Source: Ananas comosus (lineage: Eukaryota; Streptophyta; Magnoliopsida; Poales; Bromeliaceae). Taken from it: a stretch of DNA of 64,000 nucleotides. Each line of letters opens with the position of its first letter. The first letter of the stretch is position 1. This document shows positions 1-11,626 of the stretch, piece by piece. Location of the stretch: assembly GCF_001540865.1 (NCBI RefSeq), contig NC_033625.1, forward strand, positions 12,167,783 through 12,231,782, given 5' to 3'. A program made the position numbers and the translations under genes. Below the pieces are notes generated by a model. That model saw only the letters and a list, made by a program, of their open reading frames with translations, searched no databases and was not told the DNA's origin.

Positions 1-1103
1 AAAGAGAGACGATGATAGCATTAAATTTACCTTTACAAACTCCCTTACCTTGTGCTTCACGATACGACCATCCTCCATTTTTTAACCAGCCTTCGAATCG
101 ATCTGTCCAACTCGATAAAATATATCGTCTCTTCCTGTCATGTGAGCACTGCAAACCACTATCCAATATCAAATATTTTCCAAATTTGTATTTACGGTGT
201 AGCAGAGCAAAAAGAACATCAGATTCAACATAGTTACATCAAACTTTGAGAATTATTCTCCCTTTTCAAACGACAAAATCTTTCTATATGCCATATTTCT
301 TACAATAAAGCATCTGGATATTCTTAAAGGTGTTACCTTTCTGATCCATAGGATTTGTTGCTGTTTCGTTGATCTGGCCGCTCATATCTACCTCTCCTCT
401 ATTTCCTTGACCATGACCACCGCGACCTCTTCACGACACGGTGATGAAGCTTCCGACTGTAATAGCTACTCCTTTATCCCTATTCTTTTGATACATTCAA
501 AAAGCATTCTCCGACAAAATTTTCATGAGGTTTGTCAATGCGATCCTCATGCGACAAAAGAGAGCCCAAAAGTTCGGTACAAGAATATTTAGTAAATCTT
601 TCGATCTTCAATACAGCCACAACATGATTATACTTAGGAGTCAAACTTCGTAAAATTTTTTCTACAACTTTTGATCCGACAAATCTTCACCATATGAACG
701 CTATGGTGGTTACTAGTCCATAACTTTTGAGAAAAAAGAATGACATTTTCATTTTCTTGCATGAAAGTAGTCTCAATTTTCGTCGTAAAGTTTGAAGTTT
801 TGACTCTAGTACCTTTGAACTGCCCTGATACTCCTTCTGTAGCGTATCCAATGCTTCCTTCGATTTTGTCGCAGCAGCAATGTGCGAAAAATCGAGTCAT
901 CAATGGCTTGCTGAATGAAGAAGAGAGCCTTTGAGTCCTTCTTCATATTCTCTGGGTAGCATCCGTGTACCCCTTCTCCAAAGATCACATAGATCTTGCG
1001 ATCGCAGCATCGTCTTCATCTTGATGCACCAGAAATCATAGTTCTCCCCTTTGAAAATGGGAAGAAGCAGTTTGGGATCCGCCGACCCCCCGCTGATCGC
1101 CAT
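1..1103 (-). pseudogene. Copia gag-protease fragment (5' part of a decayed Ty1/Copia element)
   Basis: Minus-strand translations in several frames give the N-terminal half of a plant Copia polyprotein. The gag start is the ATG at 1103, reading MAISGGSADPKLLLPIFKGE and continuing with a Tyr-Asp-Phe-Trp motif typical of plant Copia gag (DUF4219/UBN2 type). Further gag sequence follows around 640-990 after frameshifts. A degenerate CCHC zinc knuckle lies near 275-320, where the first Cys is lost and a stop follows KKYGI. The aspartic protease Asp-Ser-Gly is encoded at 155-163. The reading frame changes several times and contains stops, so the element is dead. It is cut by the left window edge; integrase and reverse transcriptase, if retained, lie outside. 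The gag identity is secure; exact exon-like boundaries are not meaningful. Confidence 0.85.
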
Positions 1104-1133
1104 CGACGTAGCCTCCCTCTCACGAATCCTGAC

Positions 1134-1145
1134 GCTCTAATACCA
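1134..1145 (-). other. Primer binding site of the Copia element
   Basis: On the minus strand this reads TGGTATTAGAGC, one base from the initiator-tRNA-Met-complementary PBS TGGTATCAGAGC used by plant Copia elements. It lies two bases (AG) inside the LTR end and upstream of the gag start, the expected order. Confidence 0.85.
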
Positions 1146-1147
1146 CT

Positions 1148-1379
1148 TGTTATGGCGGTAATCAATAAAACAATGAAGCGAATAATTTTATTATTGTGGA
1201 GAATAATCAATAGATTCGCGGTGTACTTGTTCTACACAGTCTTAGCCTTTTATGGTGCATATGGATAACAAAAAAAACAAAATCTAAACTGACTAACAAA
1301 ATCCCTCGTAACAAATCTAACAAATAAGAAATCTTAATAACAAATCTAACTAACTAACAATTTGATCTTATCTTCAACA
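1148..1379 (-). repeat. 5' LTR of the Copia element (232 bp)
   Basis: On the minus strand it starts TGTTGAAGATAAG and ends CGCCATAACA, so it has TG...CA ends and directly abuts the PBS spacer. The U5 side contains an AATAAAAT-like poly(A) region near 1185. The left TG could alternatively be placed about 10 bp further out because TGTTGAAG is repeated there. No target duplication can be tested because the other LTR is outside the window. Confidence 0.7.
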
Positions 1380-1936
1380 GCTTCAACAACATTAACTGTT
1401 TGTGAATGGACATCATTCATTTTGTTGGAGTCTCAGCAAGTTGAGTTCTATGGATGTAAACAATCTATCAATTAAAAATGCATTTGAATATATGTAATTT
1501 AGTTGTTGGATTGGGCCTAAAATTTTGTGTGCAGGATAATGTTGAGGGCTATTCCTCCAGTATTGAAATTCTAATTCCAAGGGCAATAATTAGGAGTGCG
1601 ACATCGTTTCAGGAGCTCCTCGATCAATGAGATCTCGTCAACATAACATATTCATCCCATGCCACATGCTAAAAATAAAACACCATTAACTCCAGTATAA
1701 ATATCCCTATGCAAATCTCAATACTTTATTTGTCAACAATTTAGAGAAGGCCTAATCCGCATATATAATGAGTATTATCTGGTTTAAAGGGAATTACCAT
1801 ATAAAATCATCTCATTTCGATCGGTACGTACGTTTCAGTTTTATTTAATAAGTAGTTCAGTGCAGTTTGGTTTTAGAAATTGAAAAACAAAAGAACTGAA
1901 TAAATCGAATTGATTGAATTCTTTGTTGAGTTAATA
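1380..1936. other. AT-rich intergenic stretch
   Basis: No coding signal and no recognisable repeat family. It separates the Copia LTR from the next Helitron end. Confidence 0.4.
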
Positions 1937-1989
1937 TCTATTAAACTCTATTAATCCCCGTTTCTTTTTGCCACGTGTCATGTTTATCT

Positions 1990-2520
1990 TAATCCACGCT
2001 AATTCAATTTATGTCATCAAGCCACCTCAGATCCATTTGTTCGTTCGCCCCGGCCGCTTCGATCGATTTCTCGCCTCTTCGATCCCCTCTTCGATCCCTT
2101 GCCTCTTCGATCCCTTCTCCATTCCCGCCACTTCAATCCCTGCCCCGCCGCTTCGGTCCCTCCCCCACTCCCGCCACTTCGATCTCTACCCTGCCTCCAC
2201 CCCGCCTCCTCTTCGATCCCTCCTCCGCCTCTTCCATCTCTCTCTACGCTTCATCATCTCCCTCCTCAAAACCCTAATAATCAGAGAGAGAGAGAGAAAA
2301 GAGCATGCACGACGCCTCTTCTCTTTCACCTACCTCCACCTTTCACCGGAGAACTTCGCTACCACCGCAATGTCTGCTCTCAAAAACCCAAGAGGCTCCG
2401 ATGGACCGAAGCAGGCCCCACAGAAGCAGTTTCTGTTTAAAGATTAGAAGCAGCCCAGAGCAAGAAGATGGATTAGAAGAAGGATGAGGATCTGGTGAAT
2501 ACATGTCTCATTTTCCCCTC
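1990..2520 (+). other. Pyrimidine-rich leader of H1 with short ORFs, possibly captured exon
   Basis: C/T-rich sequence with repeated CTTCGATCCC units, then AGAGAGAG and an ATG context at about 2371 with a 25-codon ORF. Comparable CTTCGATCCC leaders follow the Helitron 5' end at 49143. It may be a captured 5' UTR and first exon, but no protein family is recognisable, so I do not call a gene. The overlapping Pro/Ser-rich ORFs reflect base composition. Confidence 0.35.
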
Positions 2521-2530
2521 TCTCGATCTG

Positions 2531-2566
2531 GATCTCGATCTCGATCTCGATCTCGATCTCGATCTC
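2531..2566 (+). repeat. (GATCTC)n hexamer microsatellite
   Basis: Six tandem copies of GATCTC directly downstream of the pyrimidine-rich leader. Confidence 0.9.
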
Positions 2567-2717
2567 TATTTACTTTGATCTAGAATTTTTCTTTATATTT
2601 TGGGATAAGTTATCTATGTAAAAATTAAAAATTATCCGGATATAGTATCTAAACTTTTATGGAGTATCTATCGGAGCCCATTATGTCTAACTGATGATTT
2701 AATTTGAGGGATCTATT

Positions 2718-2876
2718 ATCGACCATCCCTAGAGCAAGTGGCAAAGGGCTTGGTGGTTGGTACCCGAGACCCAAGTTTGAATCCTAATTGATTCACATTT
2801 TCAGCTAAGTTTATTTCTAAATGAAATAAACGAAGCGGGTCGCATGCTACCTATCTCTCAAAAAAAAGAAAATTGT
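2718..2876 (+). mobile_element. Au-type SINE, copy 1
   Basis: A 159-bp tRNA-derived SINE. It has a Pol III A-box-like AGCAAGTGGCAAAGG near 2732, a B-box-like AAGTTTGAATCCT near 2772, and the 3' signature AAACGAAGCGGG...CTACCTATCTCTC. It is flanked by a perfect 10-bp target duplication GGGATCTATT at 2708-2717 and 2877-2886. A second copy lies at 27297. The family resembles the Au SINE of monocots; this identification is from memory of the family. Confidence 0.85.
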
Positions 2877-2889
2877 GGGATCTATTGCT

Positions 2890-3950
2890 TAACAGTAAGA
2901 TCTCTTATTAAGTAAAAGAAAGGTGTAATAAGCTTTTTATGGAGTTAATGCTAATAAATAAATTAGCTAAACCCCTGTTTTACTTTAGGGCTGCTAACAA
3001 GTGGGACTTCGATTCCCTCCATACCGACATTCTAGCTATATCAAGACAAAGTATAAACTAAGAATTTTTAAGGATCCACTGAAGTTCTCACAGGTATTGT
3101 GTGAATTACAATTTTTTTTTTTTTTTTACTAGAAATTTTGGAATTGATAGTTTGTCTTATACAAATTTTTGATTGGAAATACCACTAAATATCAATTGCT
3201 GCTAGATGTTAGGCAGAGTTGTTGGAAGTGATGATGTTTCTTTGAGGATTACAAAATGCGCAGTATGCTATGCTGATGTTGCTTAGAAAAGAAATGCACT
3301 GGTTATGCTTGCTGAATTGAAATATATTTTAATTTTCTATTTCTTTTTTTAAGACTAAAATACAAAAAATAATTTTAAAAGTTTCGCAATTTGAACAATG
3401 CTTCCTGAATAATTAATATCTATATTTAGAACTTCACCACTTAATCCCCTTTCATGACTTTTTTTTTTTGAAAATTGTTAGAGACTATTTAAATATGATA
3501 AAATTAATTAAAAATAGGTACAATGAGTATTTAGATCGTATTGCAGTATTTTCTAATGAAAATATGATGGTGGACTGTTCAACTGCGAACAAAATTTAGG
3601 AGATTGGAGGCTGCTCTTTAAGTATTTTTAGTTTTTAAAGGAGATAAGTTGCAAATCACAGAGTTTTTTCAAGGATTTTGCATTCTAGCCTTTTCTTAAT
3701 TTTCATTAGTGTGTGTGTATGATGCATATATTAGTTTTCAAAACTTCAAATGCTACATGAGCTTCGAAAATCCTAATAGAAACCTACCCTACTATATTTG
3801 AGGCATAGGAAAGATACAGATTTCTTTAATAAATCTTGAAAGATATGAATTGCTATCAAGAGATTGACGAATTCAACAATGCAGGCAAATTACAGAGCAC
3901 AAATTTTCTTATATTAATGCTCGGCTTTCTACTCTCTATATTTCAATTAT
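2890..3950. other. H1 interior, non-coding
   Basis: AT-rich sequence without open frames. Short T tracts and splice-like AG/GT contexts could be intron sequence of the captured gene, but nothing else is recognisable. Confidence 0.4.
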
Positions 3951-3962
3951 GAAATTGTTTAT

Positions 3963-4182
3963 GTTGTTACGGAGATCAGCTCCAATGTCAGAGGCTTCAA
4001 AATTGGTGATCATATTGGCATTGGAAGGAATATGTTGACTCATGCAGAGATTGTGAATATTGCAATGATTTTCTTGAGGTTCACTATGTAAAGAAGTCAA
4101 TTGCTACTTTCAACAGTATCGACATAGAAGGCACCACAGTTACAAAAAGGGGATATTCAAACTACATTGTAGTGCATGAGAG
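3963..4182 (+). pseudogene. Captured cinnamyl-alcohol dehydrogenase (CAD) exon
   Basis: Translation gives a CAD/medium-chain alcohol dehydrogenase segment in two frames. The first (3963-4023) encodes [20 protein letters not shown]. The second (from about 4024) encodes a [19 protein letters not shown] run and ends near [10 protein letters not shown]. The Cys cluster is the structural zinc site of the family; its last Cys is replaced by Tyr. A single-base deletion separates the two frames. The exon ends at GAGAG|GTATAT, matching a CAD exon boundary with a splice donor. CAD reduces hydroxycinnamaldehydes in lignin biosynthesis. Here only one exon survives inside H1, so it is a captured fragment and not a functional gene. 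Confidence 0.8.
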
Positions 4183-4450
4183 GTATATCATTTTTCATTA
4201 GCTAAATCAATTTTCTTTTCCAATAACTATGTTACCATATTGAATCCACCGAAGTGATAGAAAATGAACACTAAGAACCACACCTTTTGTCCCAAGTTGG
4301 CACTATAACAATTCCTTTTCTTTTATTGAATTTTCATGTACTCCTATTTTGCCATAATAGTTACCTAAAAGAATGATTTTTGTAAGTTTTTTAATAAAAA
4401 ATTAAAAAAGATGCGTTCGTCATGTTTTAATGGGAAAATCATTTATTCCT

Positions 4451-5040
4451 TGTTGGGTTAGTGATATCAAATTCACTTATAAGACTAATTGGTTTTATTT
4501 TGGGTTTGGTTCAACAACTCATGTAATGGGCTAGTTAGTAATTGGTTTGAGCTTTACTTGACCCATTTGGTATATTGGGCCAAGTGATGTTAAGAGAGAT
4601 TCTCCTTGGGTTTAGAAAGAGAGAGTTCTCATTTTGTTTTGCTCTCTAGGTTTTCCTTTTTTTGAGATAGAGAAGAGAGGTGTAGAGAGAGTTGGAGAAA
4701 AAGCTCTCTCGTTCTTTTTGTTTGATTCAAAAGCTTCCAAGGTTGATTGGAGGAATTCTAAGAGGCATTTCGAAGTGGATTTCGTGGATTCGGAAGGTGC
4801 TTAGATGAAGGTGTAGCAAGAAGGGTTTTTCCCAATTAGAAGGTTGCAAGCCCATTGTAATAGAATGGTAATCTCTAACCAAATCTTGTAATCTCCTCAT
4901 TTAATAGTGGATTTGATCTCTCCGTGCCCGTGGATGTAGCCCGGTTTGGGTGAACCACGTAAATCTTGTGTTGTTGTTGCAGTTGTGCTTGTGCTTGTGC
5001 TTGGATTTTCTCTTTCTACTTTATTTACTCCAATCTTGCA
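4451..5040 (+). mobile_element. Copia-type solo LTR (590 bp)
   Basis: Starts TGTTGGGTTAG and ends CCAATCTTGCA. It contains the GTGGATGTAGCC...GAACCACGTAAATC block near 4931-4970 that is typical of R/U5 in plant Copia LTRs. The target duplication is imperfect (TTCCT before, TTTCT after). There is no PBS or coding sequence next to it, so it is a solo LTR within H1. Confidence 0.65.
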
Positions 5041-5456
5041 TTTCTTGGTTGTGGATAATTTATATACATCACATTTGTTTACTAGTGTGATTAGTATCTT
5101 GATAGTGATGGTTCCGTCATTAGCTCCCTACATTCCTATATGTTTTTGGTATGCAGGGTATTTAACTAATGGCCCCTTGATATCGGTGAGAATTATCTAA
5201 TTGTGTTGTTATAATATTATAGGAAAGCATTTAGGTTTACTGGCGGTATTTCTTGGTGCTTGGCTTTAGGGTATAGTTTTTCGCATATCAATTATCATTT
5301 TGCTATGTTGTATCTTTTAATTTTGATTTGTTGGATTAAACAACTGATCGACTTGGTTATCCCTTTTTTGGTTTCTTACAATATATAATTTATGAAAAGA
5401 TATTCCTCATTGATGTACAAGTACTTTTTAATTTCTCGATTTAATTATGATGTTTC
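5041..5456 (+). repeat. Block R, left part (duplicated at 11650-12090)
   Basis: Near-identical to the start of 11627-12690 except for many one-base insertions and deletions. It is interrupted at 5457 by L1 and resumes at 9964. Confidence 0.85.
5452..5456 (+). other. Target duplication of L1, left
   Basis: GTTTC, repeated at 9959-9963. The uninterrupted copy of the site lies near 12080. Confidence 0.9.
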
Positions 5457-8400
5457 TGTAAGGACTGAGATTTTTTGACAGTGCTACTAAACTCTCTGTT
5501 GATGATGTTTATGTGTGTAATTTAATTACATAAGCACTCGTCAAGTTTCGGGCGAAAATGAGCTAAAATGGAGAAGATACGCGACTTTTAGTTTTCACTT
5601 AAGTGAATAGTAACTCCGGTTTTCCGGAGAAGCCACGGAGTAGAGTTGGCTTCTGGCGCGTATCGGACTCCGTTCATATCAGTCCAATAGCTCGTTTCGA
5701 CCGGTTCAGCTGTTTTGGAACCAATGGCACTGACGGAATTGGATTTGGATGCACAGATTTCGAGAAAAAGGGGTTTAATGGTTTTAGCATATAGTCGTCT
5801 ATATGCGGGTTTTGGTGGAACCTTGGAGGGATGGTTTTGTCGCAAATCGGAAACCTTTTCGGGCGAAACGAAATGCTAGATTCGATGCCTCTGTCGTGCT
5901 GATCGCGCTGGTGCGATCCGATCGGAAATCTGACGGACGGATCTTCGGGAATCGCGAAAAGTCCGCGAAGGGGCTGATTTGAGAAATCGGATCATTCGCG
6001 AAAAGGCCCTATATTTTATGCATCGAATTGCGAGTCTTCGAACTCAGAGGGACTATCGCGCATTGTGCGACTGCTGGTTGAGAGCTGGGATTAAATAGAT
6101 TCCTTTCGAGGGGGTTTTCCGCGAGTTTTCCACACCTTTATATAGGTGGATCTAGGGTTTTCTTGGACCAAACCCTAACCCTAGAACCCCCCAGCTGACC
6201 CCAGCCGCCCCTGCCATCCCAGCACCTCCCTGCCCTGCCCGTGCTCGCGTTCCGGCCGCCGCCGAGCAGCCCCGGCCGCCGGAAACAGCCTGCAGCCAAC
6301 ATTCCTCCTCTCTTGGACCACCTCACCACCGGCTTAAGCTTGGTGCTTGGAGAGGCCTGTTAGCCAGAGCACCACCTTCCCCTGGTCGAGATCTTCCTCC
6401 GGCGCCCTCCCCCGCCGGCCCCGGCCACCCCCGAGCGTCGCCGGAGCCGCCGGAAGAGGCTGCAGCCAGCCGGGTCTGCCCAGACCCGAGCCAGGCCGAG
6501 CTCAGGTTGCGGGCCTTGGGACCGCACTTCCCCTGCGGCCAAGCCCCCCTGTCGACCCCGGCGACCTCCAGCAACCCGGCGCGCGCGTCCCCGGCCGTCC
6601 CCGCGCCCCGCCGGCCGCCGCCAAGGTCTCCCGCCGCCGCTCGGGTCCTGTGCGGGCCGACCTTGGAGCCGCGCCACTCCCGAGCGCCGCCGTTGCCCTC
6701 TGAGGTGAGCACCACCTCCCCCTTGGTCTCCGGCACCGGATCATCGCCGCCCCGACCTCCCCCGGTCGCCGCCTCGCCGCCGGCAAGCTCCAACCCGAGA
6801 GGAAGTGTGCGGGCCCGATCTCCGCCGCCGCGCCACCGGCTGCTGCCCGCCGCCGGCCAGCACCTCCCCCGGACCTCCCCGACCTGCTGCTCCCATCACC
6901 GGCCGGAGCGCCCGCCGCCCGATCGCCGGCGGCCATCCCTAGCTCCCACTGCTCCGGTGAGTAGCCATTTATGGTTCCAGCACTGCTGTTTTGCGTTCCG
7001 GTCACTTTTCCGGTGATCCGATGACTCCCTGGCACCTCGGGAGGTGAGCACGGTGATCGTGGGCTCGTGCTGAACACGATGCTCACCTCCATTTAGGTTA
7101 ACGGTGCCCTGGTTAGAGAGTAATGTGCTATCTTCGCGCTGTGCGCGCTGGTTCGCTGTTGTTCGCGTCGCTCGTGCGCGCGTAGTTGCTGCCGGCAGTG
7201 CTTCGAAAGGTGAGCACGGCCCCAGGCACGCTGAAACCTAGCAACAAGTGTGATGGCACCCTCCGTAGATCCCTGGTTTGCTGGTACGACCCGTTGGAGC
7301 CATGAAATCACATAAAATAATGTGATTTCATGTGCCGTTAGGGATTCTTTTGCGTTTCGCTTCGTCGTGGCTGCTGTTGGCAGCAAGTTAGGGCTCAGGA
7401 CAACTTCTGGACTGATCGTCCAAGGCCCCAGACCCTTGCGAAGATCGGAAATGCAGTTCCGGTGCGTTTTTTTCGACGAAATCCGCCGACGGAACGCGGG
7501 TTCGGTTCGGAATTATTCCGACGGTGCTTCGTGAGCTTTTGCGTAGTCACTGAGCCTTATTGGCTGATCACTTGCGTCATTTCGAGAGTTCGGAAATGAC
7601 GGGTGAGCGACGGTGGGTTCTCTGTCTCGAATTAGACACTTCCGGGAACCCGAATCGAAACGATTATCCGACGATAATTGTTTCGACACGAGGAGTTTGT
7701 GTTCGTGCCATGATGCAACGTATTATTTATGTTTAGTGGCAGCAGGTGACTCGTACTCGAGTCGGTATTTCCGGGACAGTTCGGTGGCTCCCGGCGGAGT
7801 CCCCGTGCGATTATGGGACTTCCGGCGTATTACGGCGATCGGTTTTGGGAACCGATCTCCATGGGTTTGCTTGTAGGTTGTGGATCTAGTGGTTATTAGC
7901 TGGGGTTAGACACTAACCCGGTGGACCTTCCGTTTTTTTTTTTGTTTTTATTTGTTGTCCGGTTGGAACGTCCTTTTGCAAGTCAGGAGAGCAGCCAGCA
8001 TTTGTACAGGTAGGTATTCGATCCGACGTTCAGTAACAGGTGGTGCAACGCTCGTGATGGTTTCCTACCTCGTTCTCTCGATTAATCTGGCATATATATA
8101 ATATAAATATCCGTGATATACTAGTATTGAACGCTTGCATCCCGTGTTCTATTATCCTAACCATATGTTTTTCTATACTTAGTAATCATTGTAGGAGTAG
8201 AGTGTTTATCCATAGATGTGATCCGTGACCTGATTGGTCCGGTCTCGTACTTTATCAGCCGTGACTCTGATTGGTCGTTCTTGTACTTTCGTTTCGGTAC
8301 CTAGTTGATCTCTTATCCTTACTATGCTGTTGACCTAGTTGTCGGCTTGTTGCATTATGTATTGGGTTTGTGCTTTTTCTTGTACTTCTGTCTTTCGATG

Positions 8401-9958
8401 ACCTTTGAGGTCGTGTCCCTGAGGGGTAGATGTCGGCTGGAGCTGAACGTAGTTCTGGACTATAATTCGAAATACACTCTGTGACCTATCGGTCGGTTCT
8501 GGCGGTTTCGTGACTTTAGTTGACATCTGAGCATATCCTACATACTATCTTATTACTACTGCTGTTGTTCTATGTGTACTATCCTGTATAGGCGGTAGAG
8601 TGATGGGCATTCGATATAATAACTATAGCTTGTGACCTGGTTTGGCTCGGTTCTCCTGTTTCATCCGTGACTGTTTGGTCCGTGTCGTTACTTTCCGTAA
8701 TTGACCTATTCCTTGTGTCGGTTCACGTTGTTAATCTGAATGACCTACAGGTCGTTAGCAGCCGAGGGGCGGTGATTATCGCTTGATTGCCGACGGTTGG
8801 CTATTGATCATATCTTGCATTGATCGCGTCAAGCTCTGATAGTGCATTTTCACGTACACCACGCAGCGGTTGAAATCCCCCGCAGGAGGCGTGTTCTTTT
8901 CCGAAAAAAGTGGTCGTACATTCCGATCCGTGAGCCCCGCGTGTCCTTTGTGCTAGGGTAAATGCCAGGTGTGAGGCAGGGTATGGCCTTTTGCCTGGAT
9001 CGCTTAGACCGACCACGGACGTTTAAGATTGGTGGCTTTTGGACTCTAGTCGCGTGTTGACGCAATATAGCTATAGTAGCGGTCGTTGCAATATATACTT
9101 CTAGTTCTTCCTTTACTAATGTCTGCTACTATAGTTTTTAATATCCTTGTACTGCTTGTCAGTTGTAGCATTCAGTAGCGGTAAGTTTGCTGTTCCAATA
9201 TATATATCTCATTGTTCATTATCGTGCTACTGTTATTTTACTTACCGGCCAAACCGTTGTTTATTACTCTTCCTGATGCCGGGTGAGTACTCTCGGCCTC
9301 GTCGCTTGCGGTACCCACTGGACCGGGGAGACATGTTTAACATTCTCACTCCCCCAACGCATTTTCAAGTATTTGCCAGGCGCTTGAGTTTTTGGGACAA
9401 AGACGCTGAGGTAACGTTCGTAGCGGTCGATAGAGCTTCCGACCCGGTTTCGGTTTATGTTTTATCCCCTACTTATTCTGTGTAAAGCTTAGTCAAGTTT
9501 ATAGGTTCAGTATTTTTATTACATTGGATTGTATATTGTGGACTTTCATGAATGTAACTAAATAGGATTTCTGGATCTGGAAAAAATAAAAGGTTTTCTA
9601 CCGCTCGTGTAGCTTTTTATAAAGTAAAAAGTTTCAGGCCGGTATGGAAACAGTTTTCAAAAGATTTTCTGGGACTTTTGTTTAACATCGAAACTGTAAA
9701 CTAGCGTGTGTGAATGTGTGAATGTATGAAATGTATAGTATCTGTATATTCAATCTTAGTTGTGTGGTTGTATACTGTTTGTAACTTCTTGTAGCTTGTG
9801 CGACGCCGTTGCAATACAGGGGAGACTCTGTCCGTGTGAACAGTGGATTCCCTGTATTTGTGGCGGATCTGGCATACTCTGGGGTCAGGTTTTCAAAAAA
9901 AAAATTTAAACGCTTTTCCGCTGTGTTTCAAACAAAAAGGGGACCCCGGGGCGTGACA
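5457..9958 (+). mobile_element. Long solo LTR L1 (4.5 kb)
   Basis: Begins TGTAAGGACTGAG and ends CCCGGGGCGTGACA, with a perfect 5-bp duplication GTTTC and an apparent empty site in the paralogous block at about 12080. TG...CA ends plus a 5-bp duplication indicate an LTR. No second LTR, PBS or pol domains occur inside, so it is a solo LTR of a long-LTR, probably Ty3/Gypsy-type family. The assignment to Gypsy is inference. Orientation is set by a TATA-like TTTATATA at 6137. A GC-rich 6180-6960 segment gives overlapping Pro/Arg/Ala-rich ORFs that are compositional. Several AGGTGAGCAC motifs recur at about 6702, 7041 and 7208. The CCCACT core is at about 9314. Confidence 0.85.
6137..6144 (+). promoter_or_regulatory. 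TATA box of LTR L1 with telo-box downstream
   Basis: TTTATATA is followed about 25 bp later by AAACCCTAACCCTA (6170-6183), the plant telo-box type motif, consistent with a U3/R promoter. Not experimentally supported. Confidence 0.55.
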
Positions 9959-9963
9959 GTTTC

Positions 9964-10575
9964 TGTATATATTAAGTAAAACTTTAGGGGCTAACTCCAT
10001 TGTACATAATATGTAAAACATTTCTAACATGTTAAGTGAAATCTTTAATTAATTCATATCGTTATGAATTGATAATCCAATGTCAAGAAAAAAAACTTTA
10101 AAGAATGTGAGCCCACTCAATTTGTTTTGTAGTTTTTTTGTCCTATTGTACATGTGTTGTTGTTAGTATATTATTTGGTGATGTTTTGAATTTTTTTTGT
10201 TAATTTCAAGGTGAGAAATGCGTGGTCTTCGGTCTAAAGTTTGGAAGAACTCTCTGTCTTGATTTCGACATCGCTGCATAAGGTACTATCTACTTCGTGA
10301 AATTTCCACAGAGACTATATTGCCTTCCATGTGCTCGATTAATACCAATTCATGTATGCAACTCTACTTTTTGACGAATCTCTAAATAGTATTATTAACA
10401 ATTAGAGTACGCACTCGACTCATATATCTAAATTAAATGTAAGCTATCAGAATATGTTTTCCTCTTTTGCTTTAGTATTGCAATGCTTAAATAAACAAAG
10501 AATATGTTGTTTTGCCCTCATAATCTAAAGTAATTATATGAAAATATATATAATTTGTTGAAGGCTAAATAATTC
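9964..10575 (+). repeat. Block R, right part (duplicated at 12091-12690)
   Basis: Continuation of block R after L1; it matches 12091-12690 closely. It ends at a single unresolved base (10576), after which unrelated Copia sequence begins. Confidence 0.85.
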
Positions 10576-10576
10576 N
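10576..10576. other. Single undetermined base at a sequence junction
   Basis: One n exactly where block R stops matching its second copy. It looks like an assembly join. Confidence 0.8.
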
Positions 10577-10993
10577 GCCACCTATAAGGCGATCAAAGGT
10601 GGAAAGGCTCTCATGGGGAACGAGACGGCGTGCAAAGTTTTGGGAGTCGGCATAGTGAAGATCCGAATGCACGATGGGGTCGTGAGGACGCTGACAGGTG
10701 TGCGGCACGTTCCTGGATTGAAGCGGAATTTGATCTCGTTAGGTGCATTGGACTCGAAGGGTTGCGATATTTCAGCTTCAGGTGGAGCTATGAGGGTCCG
10801 AAAACGAGATCGGATTGTGTGTGAGGCAAACAAGCGTGGCAACTTGTACGTTCTGAACGGAAGCACAGTCAGAACGGGAGCGAAGACGGTTTGGGTTCCA
10901 AAAGTTCGCGAAGTTGCAGTCGCTCGAGGCGAAGCTACGAATGCGGCGACATCGAGCAGAGGAGACAAGCTCAAGGTGGAGCTTACATGGTGA
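10577..10993 (+). pseudogene. Copia protease-region fragment
   Basis: An open frame, entering from the join, encodes the region just after the protease active site of Copia polyproteins: MHDGVVRTL, then VRHVPGLKRNLISLGALDS. It stops at TGA 10991-10993. The catalytic Asp-Ser-Gly is not included because the sequence starts at the assembly join. About 45 bp after the stop comes the polypurine tract and 3' LTR, so integrase, RT and RNase H are absent between protease and LTR. This is a deletion derivative that would need proteins from elsewhere. Confidence 0.85.
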
Positions 10994-11027
10994 GCTCGAC
11001 GTGACGGTAGGAGATTACAAATCCAAC

Positions 11028-11039
11028 CAAGGTGGAGAT
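11028..11039 (+). other. Polypurine tract of the Copia fragment
   Basis: AAGGTGGAGAT-type tract immediately before the TGTTAGG LTR start, the standard plant Copia junction. Confidence 0.75.
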
Positions 11040-11601
11040 TGTTAGGATTTGGTTAGATTTGTAATTGAATCCTACTTGGATTAGAATTAATATTTAAATC
11101 TGTTGGAAATAAATCATGATTTAAATATTAATCAGAGGTTAAAATCTAACTAGATTAGGATTAATATTTAAATCTATTAAAGATTAATTAAGATAGATTT
11201 AGATATTAATTGGAGTAGAAATCCTAAATATATTAGGATTGGGGTACGTTTTGGTGGAGTATTATAAATAGCTCTTGATGGTGCTCCTTTTTTGACATGA
11301 GTACGGGAGAGAGAAAAGGCCTCTTGGTGCCGTACCAGAGAGAGAAAAAGAGAGAGAGAGAGTTATTTAGTGCACCTAGTGCATGGGTGCGCGCGGATGA
11401 TTGTCTTCTTTATGGGATTATAGAAGACGAGAGAAGGGTAGAAGAGATTCAAGAAAGAGGGCTCGGGTTGTAGTTACTCTGTGCAGAAGAGGAGTCAGGT
11501 GTAATCTTCTCTTATTTAATGAATCTTATTTTACCCGCATATTTTCTGTTTTGGTATTTCTCTCTTTTATGATTGTATCAGCTTTTGCTGAGGAGACGGG
11601 T
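11040..11601 (+). repeat. 3' LTR of the Copia fragment, truncated by a gap
   Basis: Starts TGTTAGGATTTGG directly after the polypurine tract. It contains TATAAATA at 11263-11270 and a GA-rich R/U5 region, then runs into N at 11602. The end and target duplication are not available. It is unrelated to the solo LTR at 4451. Confidence 0.75.
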
Positions 11602-11626
11602 NNNNNNNNNNNNNNNNNNNNNNNNN
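11602..11626. other. 25-base assembly gap
   Basis: Exactly 25 N, placed just before the second copy of block R. Confidence 0.95.

Noticed and set aside
1968..2487. 159-, 113- and 88-codon Pro/Ser/Leu-rich ORFs
   Set aside because: Pyrimidine-rich Helitron leader; three overlapping frames are all open, with no family similarity.
6323..7092. Overlapping Pro/Ala/Arg-rich ORFs up to 196 codons on both strands
   Set aside because: They lie in the GC-rich part of LTR L1, overlap each other on opposite strands and show no domain; base composition explains them.
10200..10290. Possible exon reading GEKCVVFGLKFG in block R
   Set aside because: Short, no family match, and the frame is not kept between the two copies of the block.
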